From contig JAIRWZ010000079.1 in assembly GCA_031268615.1 (NCBI GenBank), forward strand, positions 1 to 11,289: a DNA stretch of 11,289 bases, given 5' to 3'. The translations under genes and the position numbers were made by a program. The notes under the pieces are model-generated. The model was not told the DNA's origin. It searched no databases and worked only from the letters and a program-made list of their open reading frames with translations. This DNA is from Actinomycetes bacterium (GTDB taxonomy: Bacteria; Actinomycetota; Coriobacteriia; WRKU01; WQUG01). Positions 1 to 5,774 of the stretch are shown in pieces; positions within the stretch are counted from its first letter, which is position 1; every line of letters begins with the position of its first letter.

Positions 1-2
1 TG

Positions 3-77
3 TTGACTGGCGCCGACGACCCGGAAACCGCCGAAGTGGTACTATTGCGGGCAGCAAAAATCCTGAGCGCGCTCTGA
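3..77 (+). CDS. C-terminal end of an unidentified protein (5' truncated by window edge)
   Basis: An open frame runs from the window edge to a TGA at 75-77 and reads LTGADDPETAEVVLLRAAKIL followed by SAL. It has the look of a genuine alpha-helical C-terminus: charged turn, then an amphipathic helix. The other two forward frames carry an early stop or run on without plausible composition. It ends 43 bases before the aldo/keto reductase start, so the two genes could be co-transcribed. Too little is visible to name a family; a regulator C-terminal helix is possible but is only a guess. Confidence 0.45.
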   Translation: MTGADDPETAEVVLLRAAKILSAL

Positions 78-120
78 ACAGATTTCGGGCGCTCCGGATG
101 AGGCAAGAGGAAGGGCCGAT

Positions 121-1296
121 GTGCAGTACCGTATAAATCCGAAAAATGGCGACCGGATTTCAGCGCTGGGATTTGGTTGCATGCGTTTTCCGAAAGACGA
201 CGCGCTGACTGCTGATTTGGTGCGTCGGGCGATAGAGGGCGGCGTCAACTATGTCGATACGGCCTATATCTACCCGCACAACGAAGAGCGTCTGGGCGCT
301 ATTTTAGCCGGGACTGGGCTGCGGGATCGGGTGCATATTGCGACGAAAATCCCGCCTTATTTGGTGCGTCGCGCCGGTGACTTTGACCGGCTGTTTGCCA
401 CGCAGTTGCAACGCTTGCAGACCGACTATATCGACTACCAGCTGATTCATATGCTGACCACTCCCGAATCCTGGCAGCGTATGCTGGACCGGGGCGTCGC
501 GGACTGGGTGGCAGCGAAAAAGGCCAGCGGCGAGATTCGCAACTTTGGTTTTTCCTTCCACGGCGGGGGAGAGAATTTTCTGCATATTCTGGAGGCCTTT
601 GATTGGGATTTTGCTATGGTGCAGATTAACTATCTGGATGAATGCGACCAGGCCGGCGTGGTGGGACTGGAACGCGCCGCCGCCCTAGGCATTCCCGTCA
701 TAGTAATGGAGCCTCTGCGCGGCGGGAGGCTGGCGGCGGGGCTGTCCCCAGCTGCGACCAAGCATTGGCAGGAGGCGCGCGACGACGACGGGCGTGCGCA
801 CAGTCCGGCGGCGTGGGCGTTGCGCTGGGTCTGGAACCGTCCCGAAGTCCTGACCGTGCTGTCCGGCATGAACGCCGCCGACCAGCTGGACGAAAACCTG
901 CGCTTGGCCGACCAGTTTGGGGCGGCGGACGCAGCCGACACCCTCAGCGCCGACGAGCTGGCTCTGTATGCGCGCGCTCGCGAAGCGCTGCAAGGCGACG
1001 ATGCCATCGAATGTACGAACTGTGGCTATTGTCAGCCCTGCCCGCGCGGTGTCAACATTCCGCTGTGTTTCTCGCTGTACAATGGGCGGGCGCTGACGGC
1101 TTCTTCCTCGAAAATGCAGTATATGCTGCGCACCTACGGCGCCAACGCCGGACGCTGCAATGCCTGTGGACGCTGCGAGCCGAAATGCCCGCAGGGGCTG
1201 GCCATTCGCACGGGCTTGCGCCGGGTCAGAGGCGCCTTCGAAGGCCCCCTCTATCGCCCCGCCAACTGGGTTGCGCACAAGGTCCTGCATACCTGA
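121..1296 (+). CDS. Aldo/keto reductase with C-terminal double [4Fe-4S] ferredoxin domain
   Basis: A 391-residue cytoplasmic oxidoreductase. Residues ~10-270 form an aldo/keto reductase TIM barrel: N-terminal ISALGFGCMRF, and the family's catalytic tetrad is visible as D46 and Y51 (DTAYIY), K76 (ATK) and H110 (QLIH). Residues ~290-391 add a bacterial ferredoxin domain with two cysteine sets, C298-x2-C301-x2-C304-x2-C307-P and C346-x2-C349-x2-C352-x3-C356-P, each fit for a [4Fe-4S] cluster. This architecture is common in anaerobes and implies electron exchange between NAD(P)H or a carbonyl substrate and an iron-sulfur partner; the substrate cannot be told. The start is GTG 121, preceded by GAGGAAGGG (107-115). 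An ATG at 119 is out of frame and stops after five codons. No link to the B12 operon is evident beyond proximity. Confidence 0.93.
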   Translation: MQYRINPKNGDRISALGFGCMRFPKDDALTADLVRRAIEGGVNYVDTAYIYPHNEERLGAILAGTGLRDRVHIATKIPPYLVRRAGDFDRLFATQLQRLQTDYIDYQLIHMLTTPESWQRMLDRGVADWVAAKKASGEIRNFGFSFHGGGENFLHILEAFDWDFAMVQINYLDECDQAGVVGLERAAALGIPVIVMEPLRGGRLAAGLSPAATKHWQEARDDDGRAHSPAAWALRWVWNRPEVLTVLSGMNAADQLDENLRLADQFGAADAADTLSADELALYARAREALQGDDAIECTNCGYCQPCPRGVNIPLCFSLYNGRALTASSSKMQYMLRTYGANAGRCNACGRCEPKCPQGLAIRTGLRRVRGAFEGPLYRPANWVAHKVLHT

Positions 1297-1342
1297 AGCG
1301 CCTAAAGTCGCCGCGTCCATAGTAGTCACCGCACCCCTGTAA

Positions 1343-1356
1343 GCGATTGCAATCGC
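1343..1356. other. Perfect 14-bp palindrome, possible operator
   Basis: GCGATTGCAATCGC is exactly self-complementary and lies between the reductase stop (1296) and the B12-operon promoter, about 70 bp upstream of that promoter's -10 box. Its symmetry would suit a dimeric DNA-binding protein, or it could be a short hairpin in the reductase transcript's 3' end. A near copy of its left part, GCGATTGCGATC, sits at 1740-1751 next to the ribosome binding site of the next gene. Confidence 0.3.
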
Positions 1357-1371
1357 CTTCTGTTGCAGGTA

Positions 1372-1412
1372 TGGACCCCCGGTCAAGCCGGGGGCAGGCT
1401 CAATACTCACTT
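1372..1412 (-). repeat. Dispersed palindromic repeat element (copy 1), may also end the reductase transcript
   Basis: CCCCCGG (1376-1382) and CCGGGGG (1388-1394) form a perfect 7-bp stem around TCAAG. Read on the minus strand it contains CCCCCGGCTTGACCGGGGG and so belongs to the same family as the elements at 6723 and 8047. Bases 1386-1412 are a 27-base exact reverse-complement copy of 9950-9976, which spans the serS stop codon. The hairpin could terminate the reductase transcript, but no T-run follows it. Confidence 0.6.
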
Positions 1413-1423
1413 CCTCTCTCTTG

Positions 1424-1432
1424 TGATACGAT
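1424..1432 (+). promoter_or_regulatory. Probable promoter of the B12 operon (extended -10)
   Basis: TG (1424-1425), one base, then TACGAT (1427-1432) forms an extended -10 box, giving a predicted transcript start near 1439, just ahead of the riboswitch. No good -35 is visible in the expected place (about 1403-1410), where the end of a dispersed repeat lies. The same TGN-hexamer arrangement is seen ahead of serS, the tRNA and the amidohydrolase. Confidence 0.45.
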
Positions 1433-1454
1433 GGACGCGTGTTATGGAAGCCTT

Positions 1455-1668
1455 TGGTTTTCGCGGACGGGCGTGGGCACAGACCCAGGCGCACTCCCGC
1501 GAACGAAGAGGGAAATCGGTGCAAATCCGATGCAACCCCCGTTGCCGTAATCGGCGAGGGGACGGGAAAGGTACGACACAGACCACTACGCGCATATCCG
1601 CACTGATTGCGCCGGGAAGGTCTCTCGCCCCGCCAGAGCCGTTAGCCGGAAGACCTGCCACAAGGATG
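1455..1668 (+). promoter_or_regulatory. Cobalamin (adenosylcobalamin-type) riboswitch aptamer
   Basis: Conserved elements of the cobalamin riboswitch family appear in order. TTCGCGG (near 1460) and CCGCGAA (near 1496) form an early helix. The core GGGAAATCGGTGCAAATCCG starts at 1510. GCAACCCCCGTTGCCGTAAT follows, in the position of the usual CCCGC-ACTGT segment. The B12 box AGCCGGAAGACCTGCC is at 1644-1659. The aptamer sits on the leader of the five-gene operon starting at 1765. In this family, binding of the B12 cofactor normally lowers expression, so the downstream genes should be switched on when B12 is scarce. The outer ends of the aptamer are approximate. Confidence 0.93.
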
Positions 1669-1710
1669 TTCAGATTCTGTCTTTCGGCGGGAAAGGCTGG
1701 GCTGTCGGAG

Positions 1711-1760
1711 CTCATGGGAAGCAGTTCCCCGTCGCAGACGCGATTGCGATCGGAGGGATT
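1711..1760 (+). promoter_or_regulatory. Possible expression platform and ribosome binding site of the riboswitch
   Basis: The ribosome binding site GGAGGG (1752-1757) lies 7 bases before ATG 1765. Two exclusive pairings are possible. GGGAA (1716-1720) with TTCCC (1725-1729) forms a small hairpin that leaves the site free. Alternatively GTCGCA (1731-1736) with TGCGAT (1745-1750), extended by TCCC (1726-1729) with GGGA (1755-1758), covers it. No T-run suited to a transcription terminator is seen between aptamer and start codon. This points to control of translation, but the structure was worked out by eye. Confidence 0.35.
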
Positions 1761-1764
1761 GCAC

Positions 1765-3702
1765 ATGAAACGAATTGCACATGAGGAACACATCGGCGAA
1801 GAACAAAGCAGGGAAGTGAGTACGCCCAGACCAGCGCGCGCGCGGCGGTATCGCGCCAACGCGTGGCTGATGGTCGGAGCGCTACTGATTTCGACGCTAG
1901 CCGGACCGATAACGGCCGCTTTTGCTGCCACAAAAGATTGGGCGATGTTTCGTGGGGACGCGCGCAACAATGGAGTGACGACAGGCCACACCCCGCGTTC
2001 GGCAACGGAAGTCGTGTCTGCCTGGTCGGACTTGAAAGTGAGTGGTTCATCTGTATCCAGTCCTATTCTTGTTGATGGGACCCTTTATGTTGCCGTGGAC
2101 GATACCTTGCATGAGGTGGATGCGGCGACGGGGGTAATTTTGCGCAGCGCCGCGTTGGACGCAGCAATTGGATTTACGGCGTATTTGGCTGCTGGCGAAG
2201 GAAAAATCTTTGTGCCCATAGGGGGAGGACGCGTACAGTCCTTCGATGCGGCGACGCTGACCTCTCAGTGGACGAGCGCTGAACATACGGGTTTTTCGTC
2301 GGCTGCTGTAGTGACATATCATGAGGGACGGCTCTACACAGGAACCTATAAGTCCTACGACTTCAACGGCAACTCAACTGAGGGCGAGTTCTATTGTCTG
2401 AATGCTGCCGATGGGAAGCAGGTTTGGACGTACTCACCCTCTGTATCCGGAGAAACGACGTTGACCGGGTATAATTGGGCAGGTGCGGCGGTAGCAGACG
2501 ACGCGGAGGTAGTGCTGTTCGCGGGTGATGATGGAGTGTTGGTGTCACACGCGCTGGACAGCGACAGCGTGGTCGCGACAAGGAGTGTTGGGGCGCCGGT
2601 GCGCAGTTCGGTGTTGTTTGATGGTGGCGAAAACCACGCTTATGTAACCACGACGACTGGGAAACTGTATCGCTCCACTTTGACTGGCGCGGGGAGTTTT
2701 GACGCAGATGACCCGCTGACTGCTTGGGCGACTTTGTCCGGGAAGAGTTCCAGTTCTGTCCCAGTCCTATACCGACAACGCCTGTATGTGATTTCCGGTT
2801 TGTCCGAATGGAATTTATACGATGAGCCGGAGACTGGCTGGTTGGATGTCATTGACACGGCGGAAGGGCGACTTATTTCGCGGGCACAATTGCCCGGTTA
2901 TTCGCAGTCTTCCCCTTTGCTGACGACAGGGTATGCAACGTCTGCCAACGGCTATGAAGTCTATCTGTATCTGTTGTTAAATAGTGGTCGTGGCGATGAT
3001 GTTGTTGTGGTGAAAGATAGCGAACAGCTCTCGGCGCTGCAGGTTTCGCAGCTCTATCAGCCGGGCGGCACCAACGCGATGGGCAGTTTGCTGGCTGATG
3101 ATGCCGGACAGCTCTACTTTGTGGACGGTGGCGACTGGAGTGACTGGAACAATCCCGTGCCTGCGAAACTGCGCGCGCTGAAGGTCGGTACTCCTGCGCC
3201 CCCTGCACCCCCTGCGGCTGTTAGCGTGAAGGTAACGCCTGCGAAGAAAACGCTGAATCCGACCAAAACGGTGACCCTGAAGGCAACGGTGACGCCGTCC
3301 GGCGCCTCGCAAAAGGTCAGCTGGTCCTCGTCGGCGAAATCGGTGGCGAAAGTCAACGCGACGACCGGCAAAGTCACGGCGGTGAAACCGGGCAAAGCGA
3401 CCATCACGGCGCGCACGGCCAACGGAAAGGTCGCCCGGACGACCATCACGGTCAAAGCGGGCAAAGTGTCGAAATTCACCGTCAAAGCCCCGAAAACTCT
3501 GAAACGCGGCAAAACGGCGCAGCTGAAAGTCACGCTGAAACCGGCGACCGCCTTTGGCGCAAAGGTGACCTACAAATCTCACTACAAACGCGTTCTGACG
3601 GTCAGCAAAACCGGTAAAATTAAAGCCAGACGTCGCGGCATGGCGACGATTACCATAAAGGCAGGCAACAAGACCAAGAAAATCAGAATCAGAGTGAGGT
3701 AA
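1765..3702 (+). CDS. Secreted PQQ-like beta-propeller protein with bacterial Ig-like (BIG2) domains, first gene of the B12 operon
   Basis: The protein has 645 residues. ATG 1765 is chosen over upstream in-frame codons because these lie inside the riboswitch and because GGAGGG stands 7 bases ahead. GTG 1816 is a possible later start. A basic stretch (PARARRYR) and a hydrophobic segment end in AAFA (about residue 54), a Sec signal peptide. Residues ~58-475 begin WAMFRGDARNNGV, the usual opening of PQQ-type propellers, and carry repeated blade motifs such as GTLYVAVDDTLHEVDAATG, GEFYCLNAADGKQVW and QLYFVDGG. A Pro/Ala linker (~476-485) leads to a BIG2 domain (~486-566, with SVAKVNATTGKVTAVKPGKA) and a second Ig-like domain (~570-645). 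The C-terminus is strongly basic, with no LPXTG or membrane anchor. The role is not proven; its place behind a B12 riboswitch and before an ECF transporter suggests extracellular capture of B12 or a B12 complex. Confidence 0.88.
   Translation: MKRIAHEEHIGEEQSREVSTPRPARARRYRANAWLMVGALLISTLAGPITAAFAATKDWAMFRGDARNNGVTTGHTPRSATEVVSAWSDLKVSGSSVSSPILVDGTLYVAVDDTLHEVDAATGVILRSAALDAAIGFTAYLAAGEGKIFVPIGGGRVQSFDAATLTSQWTSAEHTGFSSAAVVTYHEGRLYTGTYKSYDFNGNSTEGEFYCLNAADGKQVWTYSPSVSGETTLTGYNWAGAAVADDAEVVLFAGDDGVLVSHALDSDSVVATRSVGAPVRSSVLFDGGENHAYVTTTTGKLYRSTLTGAGSFDADDPLTAWATLSGKSSSSVPVLYRQRLYVISGLSEWNLYDEPETGWLDVIDTAEGRLISRAQLPGYSQSSPLLTTGYATSANGYEVYLYLLLNSGRGDDVVVVKDSEQLSALQVSQLYQPGGTNAMGSLLADDAGQLYFVDGGDWSDWNNPVPAKLRALKVGTPAPPAPPAAVSVKVTPAKKTLNPTKTVTLKATVTPSGASQKVSWSSSAKSVAKVNATTGKVTAVKPGKATITARTANGKVARTTITVKAGKVSKFTVKAPKTLKRGKTAQLKVTLKPATAFGAKVTYKSHYKRVLTVSKTGKIKARRRGMATITIKAGNKTKKIRIRVR
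1816..1828 (+). repeat. Dispersed 13-base motif, copy 1 (GTGAGTACGCCCA)
   Basis: Twelve of 13 bases match GTGAGTACGTCCA, and GACCAGC follows as in copy 4. It is preceded by GAA like copies 3 and 5. It falls in frame in the propeller gene (VSTP), where its GTG could act as an alternative start. Confidence 0.6.
2425..2437 (-). repeat. Dispersed 13-base motif, copy 2 (exact, reverse strand)
   Basis: TGGACGTACTCAC on the + strand is the exact reverse complement of GTGAGTACGTCCA. On the minus strand it continues AACCTGC, matching the ACCNGC tail of the other copies. It lies inside the beta-propeller coding region (WTYSP), so the likeness is at the DNA level and not in the protein. Confidence 0.6.
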
Positions 3703-3708
3703 TAAGAA

Positions 3709-3721
3709 GTGAGTACGTCCA
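3709..3721 (+). repeat. Dispersed 13-base motif, copy 3 (exact), forming the lipoprotein start codon
   Basis: GTGAGTACGTCCA is exact here. Its first three bases are the GTG start of the lipoprotein gene, giving an N-terminus MSTS. It is preceded by GAA; the downstream tail ATCAAG differs from the other copies. Confidence 0.6.
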
Positions 3722-4587
3722 ATCAAGAAACTATTGGTATGGTGAACAGCTTTCCGGCGTTACGCGCCGGGAAGCTGCCCCTGCCCGTCACCGTTGTTAC
3801 TGTTCTTATTGCCCTTACGCTTGCGCTGGGCGGTTGTACCCGAAACACCGCAGGTGACCTTGACACCGTCCCGCAACCGACCCGCTCAACAGACGCCAGC
3901 GTTACGGCGTCTGCTCTCACAACTCCATCGGTTGCCACCACGCAAAACCCCGCGGGAACGTCGGCCAATGCAGAGAATCAGTCGGCGCCCTCCACCTCCG
4001 ACCCCGAAACAGCCAAAGACCAGCAGCTCGGTTCTGCAAACTCGCGGGTCAAACCCAAAAAAGACGCGACCGCAAAATCATCGACGTCAAAATCCGGCTC
4101 CGGCGCCACTGGTTCGGGAACGGCGAAATCCGGCTCCAGTTCCGGTTCCGGCTCCAACTCCAGCTCCGGCAACTCCAACTCCAACCCTGCCACTCCTGAC
4201 AAGCCGAGCGAAACCGCACCCCAAACGCTCAACGTCACGATTGCCATTGACTGCAAAACCGCCTACGCCGCCGACCCAACAGCCGTGTCCGGCCTGTCCA
4301 ACAAAGGCGTCATTCTGTCCGCCAAAAAGCTCGAACTGAAACCCGGCGCTACCGTAAAAACAGCGCTGGAATCCTGCGGTATCGACTTCAACGCGCGCGG
4401 CGCGTATGTGTCCACAATCAACGGCCTGTCAGAAGGAGACCTCGGCTCTGGCTCTGGCTGGCTCTATTCAGTCAACGGCGGTTGGCCTTCAACTGGCTAC
4501 AACAAATGCCAGCTGAAAAGCGGCGACAGTGTCTCCTGGCGCTATACCTTAAACCTGGGCAAAGACATAGGGGCGCCCTCCTTTTGA
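3709..4587 (+). CDS. Lipoprotein with transcobalamin-like C-terminal (DUF4430) domain
   Basis: The protein has 292 residues. The start is GTG 3709, six bases after the propeller stop, with GAGG at 3695-3698; ATG 3739 is an alternative with no ribosome site. A hydrophobic segment (PVTVVTVLIALTLAL) ends in the lipobox LGGC, so C43 should be lipidated and the protein anchored outside the cell membrane. Residues ~44-170 are a low-complexity Ser/Thr/Gly/Asn/Lys spacer, including SGSGATGSGTAKSGSSSGSG, which would carry the folded domain through the wall. Residues ~172-290 match the DUF4430 / transcobalamin-like C-terminal family: LNVTIAIDC, LKPGATVKTALE, GSGWLYSVNGGWPSTGY and LKSGDSVSWRYT. Three cysteines (DCK, ESC, NKC) lie in this domain. 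The same fold forms the B12-binding beta domain of animal transcobalamin and intrinsic factor. In a B12-riboswitch operon the likely job is cobalamin capture next to the ECF importer; binding is inferred. Confidence 0.88.
   Translation: MSTSNQETIGMVNSFPALRAGKLPLPVTVVTVLIALTLALGGCTRNTAGDLDTVPQPTRSTDASVTASALTTPSVATTQNPAGTSANAENQSAPSTSDPETAKDQQLGSANSRVKPKKDATAKSSTSKSGSGATGSGTAKSGSSSGSGSNSSSGNSNSNPATPDKPSETAPQTLNVTIAIDCKTAYAADPTAVSGLSNKGVILSAKKLELKPGATVKTALESCGIDFNARGAYVSTINGLSEGDLGSGSGWLYSVNGGWPSTGYNKCQLKSGDSVSWRYTLNLGKDIGAPSF
3747..3777. repeat. Inverted repeat with 13-bp arms inside the lipoprotein signal region
   Basis: CAGCTTTCCGGCG (3747-3759) pairs with CGCCGGGAAGCTG (3765-3777) around TTACG, with one G-U pair. 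It encodes residues 13-23 just before the hydrophobic core of the signal peptide. Its right arm, GGGAAGCTGCCCCT, resembles the right end of the element at 8405-8558 (GGAAAGCTGCCCCT), which suggests an inserted palindromic element. As RNA it would form a strong hairpin near the start of the gene. Confidence 0.5.
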
Positions 4588-5774
4588 CGACGACCCCACA
4601 TACCCCACATACTGCACATACCCCACGTACCGCCGCCAATCCACGCACGGCGACGGACCGGCGCGCGACAATCACGCCAACGCCGCCACCGGACCCCCCG
4701 CTCCATCCGCTCCAACAACGCCCCACGCCCGCCCGTCTCCCGCATTTCGCAGAGCTGCTGCACCCCGGAGCAGTCGCGTGTTGGTTCGCCGCGACCATTG
4801 TAGTCACCATGACGACCCTGCACCCGGCGCTGCTGGCCGCCTCCATCCTCACGGCCGCCGCAACGCTCACCGTCTACGGCTCAACCCGCCAGCTCACCCG
4901 CAGCCTGCGCTTCGCCCTACCGCTGGCCGCAAGCATCATCATCCTGAACGCCGCGTTCAATCACCGTGGCGCCACCACCCTGCTCCGCACCCGGCTCCCC
5001 CTGTCCATTCCAGGCACCTTTCAACTAACGCGGGAATCGCTGACCTTCGGCGCGGCCACCGCCCTGCTTATCTGCGCGACGCTCCTGTGGTTTGCCGTTT
5101 GGCAACTCTTCATCCCCTCGGACAAGTTCCTCTACCTCTTCGGCCGCCTGGCCCCCCGCACGGCACTATTGACCTCGATGATTATCCGCTGGGTACCCCT
5201 GACCGCTGACCGTGCCCGTCAAATTCGCACCGCACAGAAACAATTATGGGTGAGTACGTCCACACCAGCGCCCGTCCCGCACGACCAGCCCACCCATCGC
5301 AGGAAGCCGCACATCATCCGCGCTGCCGCCCGCGCAATCGTCCGTCACCTCGGCGCTCTCCGTACTGCCACCCACGGCGCCGTCCGTCAGGCTGGTGTGT
5401 TGATGTCCTGGTCTGCCGAAGACAGCATTCTGGCTGCGGACTCAATGCGTGCCCGCGCCTATACGCCGGGTCAGCGCCGCAGCTCCTGGCGCAATTACCG
5501 CTTTCGCACTCGTGACGCTCTCTTTCTCGCCGCCACGCTCGTTGCAGCCTCGGCACAGCTTGCCGTTGTCGTAATCTGGCTGCGCCATCTGGCCTGGTAC
5601 CCCATCATCCGGGGCGCAGAGCTGCCCCTCTACGCACTCGTGCCGGCGCTCCTGCTCTTTTCCCTACCCCTGCTGCTGGAAGGAGGCGAATACTTTCGAT
5701 GGATACGCAACAGCCACAACCACAGCCACAGCCACAGCCACAGCCAGCCTGTGCAATCGACGTCCAAAACCTGA
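4584..5774 (+). CDS. ecfT: ECF transporter transmembrane (T, CbiQ-like) component
   Basis: About 396 residues from TTG 4584, whose TTGA overlaps the lipoprotein stop and which has AGGGG at 4569-4573. The only in-frame ATG downstream (4809) would cut into the first membrane helix. Residues ~1-55 are a Pro/Thr/His-rich, low-complexity tail unusual for the family. Hydrophobic segments lie near 60-99, 106-125, 153-176, 314-343 and 347-372. The cytoplasmic part carries coupling-helix features of EcfT proteins: RWVPLTADRARQIRTAQKQLW (~202-222) and AEDSILAADSMRARAY (~278-293), where SMRARAY stands in place of the usual ARG motif that contacts the ATPases. A stretch VSTSTPAPVPHDQPTHRRK between them contains a dispersed repeat. 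The C-terminus is His/Ser-rich (HNHSHSHSHSHS) and overlaps the ATPase gene by 76 bases. It should bridge the ATPase and the S component in the membrane. Confidence 0.87.
   Translation: MTTTPHTPHTAHTPRTAANPRTATDRRATITPTPPPDPPLHPLQQRPTPARLPHFAELLHPGAVACWFAATIVVTMTTLHPALLAASILTAAATLTVYGSTRQLTRSLRFALPLAASIIILNAAFNHRGATTLLRTRLPLSIPGTFQLTRESLTFGAATALLICATLLWFAVWQLFIPSDKFLYLFGRLAPRTALLTSMIIRWVPLTADRARQIRTAQKQLWVSTSTPAPVPHDQPTHRRKPHIIRAAARAIVRHLGALRTATHGAVRQAGVLMSWSAEDSILAADSMRARAYTPGQRRSSWRNYRFRTRDALFLAATLVAASAQLAVVVIWLRHLAWYPIIRGAELPLYALVPALLLFSLPLLLEGGEYFRWIRNSHNHSHSHSHSQPVQSTSKT
4593..4628 (+). repeat. Four tandem 9-bp repeats (ACCCCACAT) at the 5' end of the T-component gene
   Basis: Units at 4593-4601 and 4602-4610 are identical; 4611-4619 (ACTGCACAT) and 4620-4628 (ACCCCACGT) are diverged. 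They encode TPH TPH TAH TPR right after the start. Because the unit is three codons long, gain or loss would only lengthen or shorten the tail. Confidence 0.75.
5250..5262 (+). repeat. Dispersed 13-base motif, copy 4 (exact)
   Basis: GTGAGTACGTCCA, then CACCAGC, sharing the ACCAGC tail with copy 1. In frame it reads VSTS in the cytoplasmic region of the T component, where related proteins usually run on with charged helix residues. An inserted piece is therefore possible. Confidence 0.6.

Noticed and set aside
1376..1394. Classical Rho-independent terminator for the reductase
   Set aside because: The hairpin is strong but is followed by GGCAGGCTC and no T-run, so it was kept as a repeat element with only possible terminator use.
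685..1524. Long minus-strand open frame opposite the reductase
   Set aside because: It is low-complexity, has no recognisable motif and covers a reductase whose catalytic and cysteine motifs are intact on the + strand.
1363..1764. Upstream extension of the propeller reading frame through the leader
   Set aside because: The frame is open by chance across the riboswitch; the GGAGGG site and signal peptide place the start at 1765.
3794..4339. Second forward frame over the lipoprotein (Pro/Arg-rich)
   Set aside because: Its composition is what the Ser/Thr-rich spacer codons give when shifted by one base; it has no start signal or domain.
5709..5744. Phase-variable on/off switch at the hexanucleotide repeat
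   Set aside because: A 6-base unit keeps both frames, so slippage cannot switch either gene off; only tail length could vary.
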